This document shows, one piece after another, positions 58,893 through 60,000 of a DNA stretch of 60,000 nucleotides (position 1 is the first letter of the stretch; each line of letters starts with the position of its first letter). Both the position numbers and the translations under genes were made by a program. This DNA comes from Tubiluchus corallicola (taxonomy: Eukaryota; Priapulida; Priapulimorpha; Priapulimorphida; Tubiluchidae). Under the pieces are notes generated by a model. That model saw nothing but the letters and a program-made list of their open reading frames with translations, was not told where the DNA came from and made no database searches. The stretch spans positions 193,001 through 253,000 of the forward strand of contig JAQGDQ010000037.1 of assembly GCA_030141605.1 (NCBI GenBank). The letters run 5' to 3'.

Positions 58893-59197
58893 GGTTTTAC
58901 ACGTCAAATGTAGACACAGGAAAGTTCAAATGTGACTTAGGTAAGTCAAATGTAGACATAGGAATTTCGAATGTATTTTGGTAACTCAAATATGACTTAG
59001 GTAAGTCAAATGTAGACATAGGACATTTGACTTGACTTGTGTCTACATTTGATTTACCAAAAACGCTTAAGATTTGTTGAAAACCATTGTTAACACATTT
59101 GAACTACCAAAGTCTACATTTGAGTTACCAAGACACATCTGAATTACCTAAATCTACATTTGAGTTAACGCAGGTCTACATTTGACATGTAAAACCC
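58893..59197. mobile_element. foldback element whose arms are arrays of about 21-bp repeats
   Basis: The left end GGTTTTACACGTCAAATG faces a right end whose reverse complement is GGTTTTACATGTCAAATG. The left arm holds about six units like AAGTCAAATGTAGACATAGG; the right arm holds inverted units like CTACATTTGAGTTACC, with the turn near 59025-59040. It is flanked by TA on both sides, possibly a TA target duplication. No ORF. Confidence 0.75.
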
Positions 59198-59670
59198 ATA
59201 GTACAGATTTACCAACATATAATTACACTTCAAATAAGTCAAATACAAGAATATACGAAAAAACTGGACAACCACATTTCGGTGGTTACAATCAGCCTCG
59301 TTGGTTGAGCTTGACATCCTGCTGTAGTGTGATGGCACGTGAATGAATTATTACAGAGCAATCATCAATCCTCACAGCAAACATTTACAAGTTATTTTAT
59401 TCTGGATTACAGCTGAACTTCACACTTAATGTAAACACAGTTCATCAGCACCTACGTCTGGTATAAAAACCTCTCTGCTGCTAAATTAACCGTAAATTCT
59501 CGCTGTGCCAACAGATTTTAATTTCAATTTAAAAGAAACACAGATGCTTCAGGGTGGCATGTGAAGCTGGCATGCATCTTCGCCTGAAACACGTGTTCTC
59601 TGCGTTTCTGGAAACAATAATTATTGGCCAAATCATAGATCAGTGACTAGGGGTAGAAGGCACAGATACT

Positions 59671-59698
59671 GTGCTATTTTCCCAGCTGAAAATAGCAC
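59671..59698. repeat. 11-bp perfect hairpin GTGCTATTTTC/GAAAATAGCAC
   Basis: The loop is six bases. The heptamer TGACTAG occurs on both sides (59644-59650 and 59714-59720), so this may be a very small inserted element. Confidence 0.4.
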
Positions 59699-60000
59699 TG
59701 TTGAATGTGGTATTGACTAGTCGCCCAGCGAGAGCATCTTGTTAAGCAAATAAAACACCTAGTAAGAATGCAAAACACCGGTCCTGAGCGCAGCAGGTGT
59801 TTGCCGAAAAACACTGAAAAACGCAGTTCAGAGGAGCAGCTGTTGCTGAAGCCAGTGATTTATGTAGTTGAGATTTATCACCTGGCTTCAACCAGTCTAA
59901 TTCCCCACAAGCTAACTAAGCTGTCCAAATGTCAAATTTGCCAGCGCTGTTTTCTAATTTCAGACGGGTCGGTTTAATTAATTGCTTGTCTTGTTTTCCC

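Larger units (their letters stand above)
56492..60000. other. probable upstream RAVER intron
   Basis: The region lies 5' of the first visible RAVER exon, which begins in phase 0. No RRM-coding exon was found on the minus strand, so the RRMs are likely beyond 60000. It holds a foldback element, a (TCAA/ACCA)n tract and small palindromes. Confidence 0.5.

Overview
The window is AT-rich nuclear DNA from an animal. Its genes are split by GT-AG introns from about 100 bases to 12 kb long. Coding exons are small islands among LINE, hAT, SINE and MITE relics and microsatellites. NUP155 and RAVER homologues show that it is metazoan. Nothing seen here fixes the phylum; long introns, tRNA-derived SINEs and a local excess of TAGGCCTA palindromes fit a non-vertebrate animal, which is inference.

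Layout. (1) 55-26774, plus strand: the 3' half of NUP155 in 18 exons that join into one uninterrupted frame of 719 codons plus stop. Its eleventh visible intron (8806-21109) is 12.3 kb and holds two intronless antisense genes. One is a C2H2 zinc-finger protein (13823-14986). The other is a pogo/CENP-B-type DNA-binding protein without a DDE catalytic domain (18382-19380). The same intron holds a broken LINE, a broken hAT transposase and other repeats. (2) 27650-32380: intergenic, with a well-preserved foldback MITE. (3) 32813-40050, plus strand: a five-exon gene, assembled here by splice sites and phase, for a 114-residue secreted cysteine-rich precursor; every coding intron is phase 1. (4) 40270-44034: intergenic sequence and the RAVER 3' UTR, with a MITE and a three-copy 102-bp tandem repeat. 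(5) 44035-56491, minus strand: seven 3' exons of a RAVER (PTB-binding ribonucleoprotein) homologue coding for 481 residues, including the conserved C-terminal tail. Its RRM exons lie upstream, probably beyond the window. (6) 56492-60000: probably RAVER intron, with a foldback element whose arms are built from about 21-bp repeats.

NUP155 (nuclear pore inner ring) and RAVER (nuclear RNA-binding co-regulator) are housekeeping genes with no evident shared pathway. The less expected content is the secreted peptide gene, the two nested DNA-binding genes (each with an internal duplication), and a long wobble-paired hairpin in the last NUP155 intron. All gene calls rest on reading the translations against remembered family sequences and on splice-phase consistency; no database search was possible.
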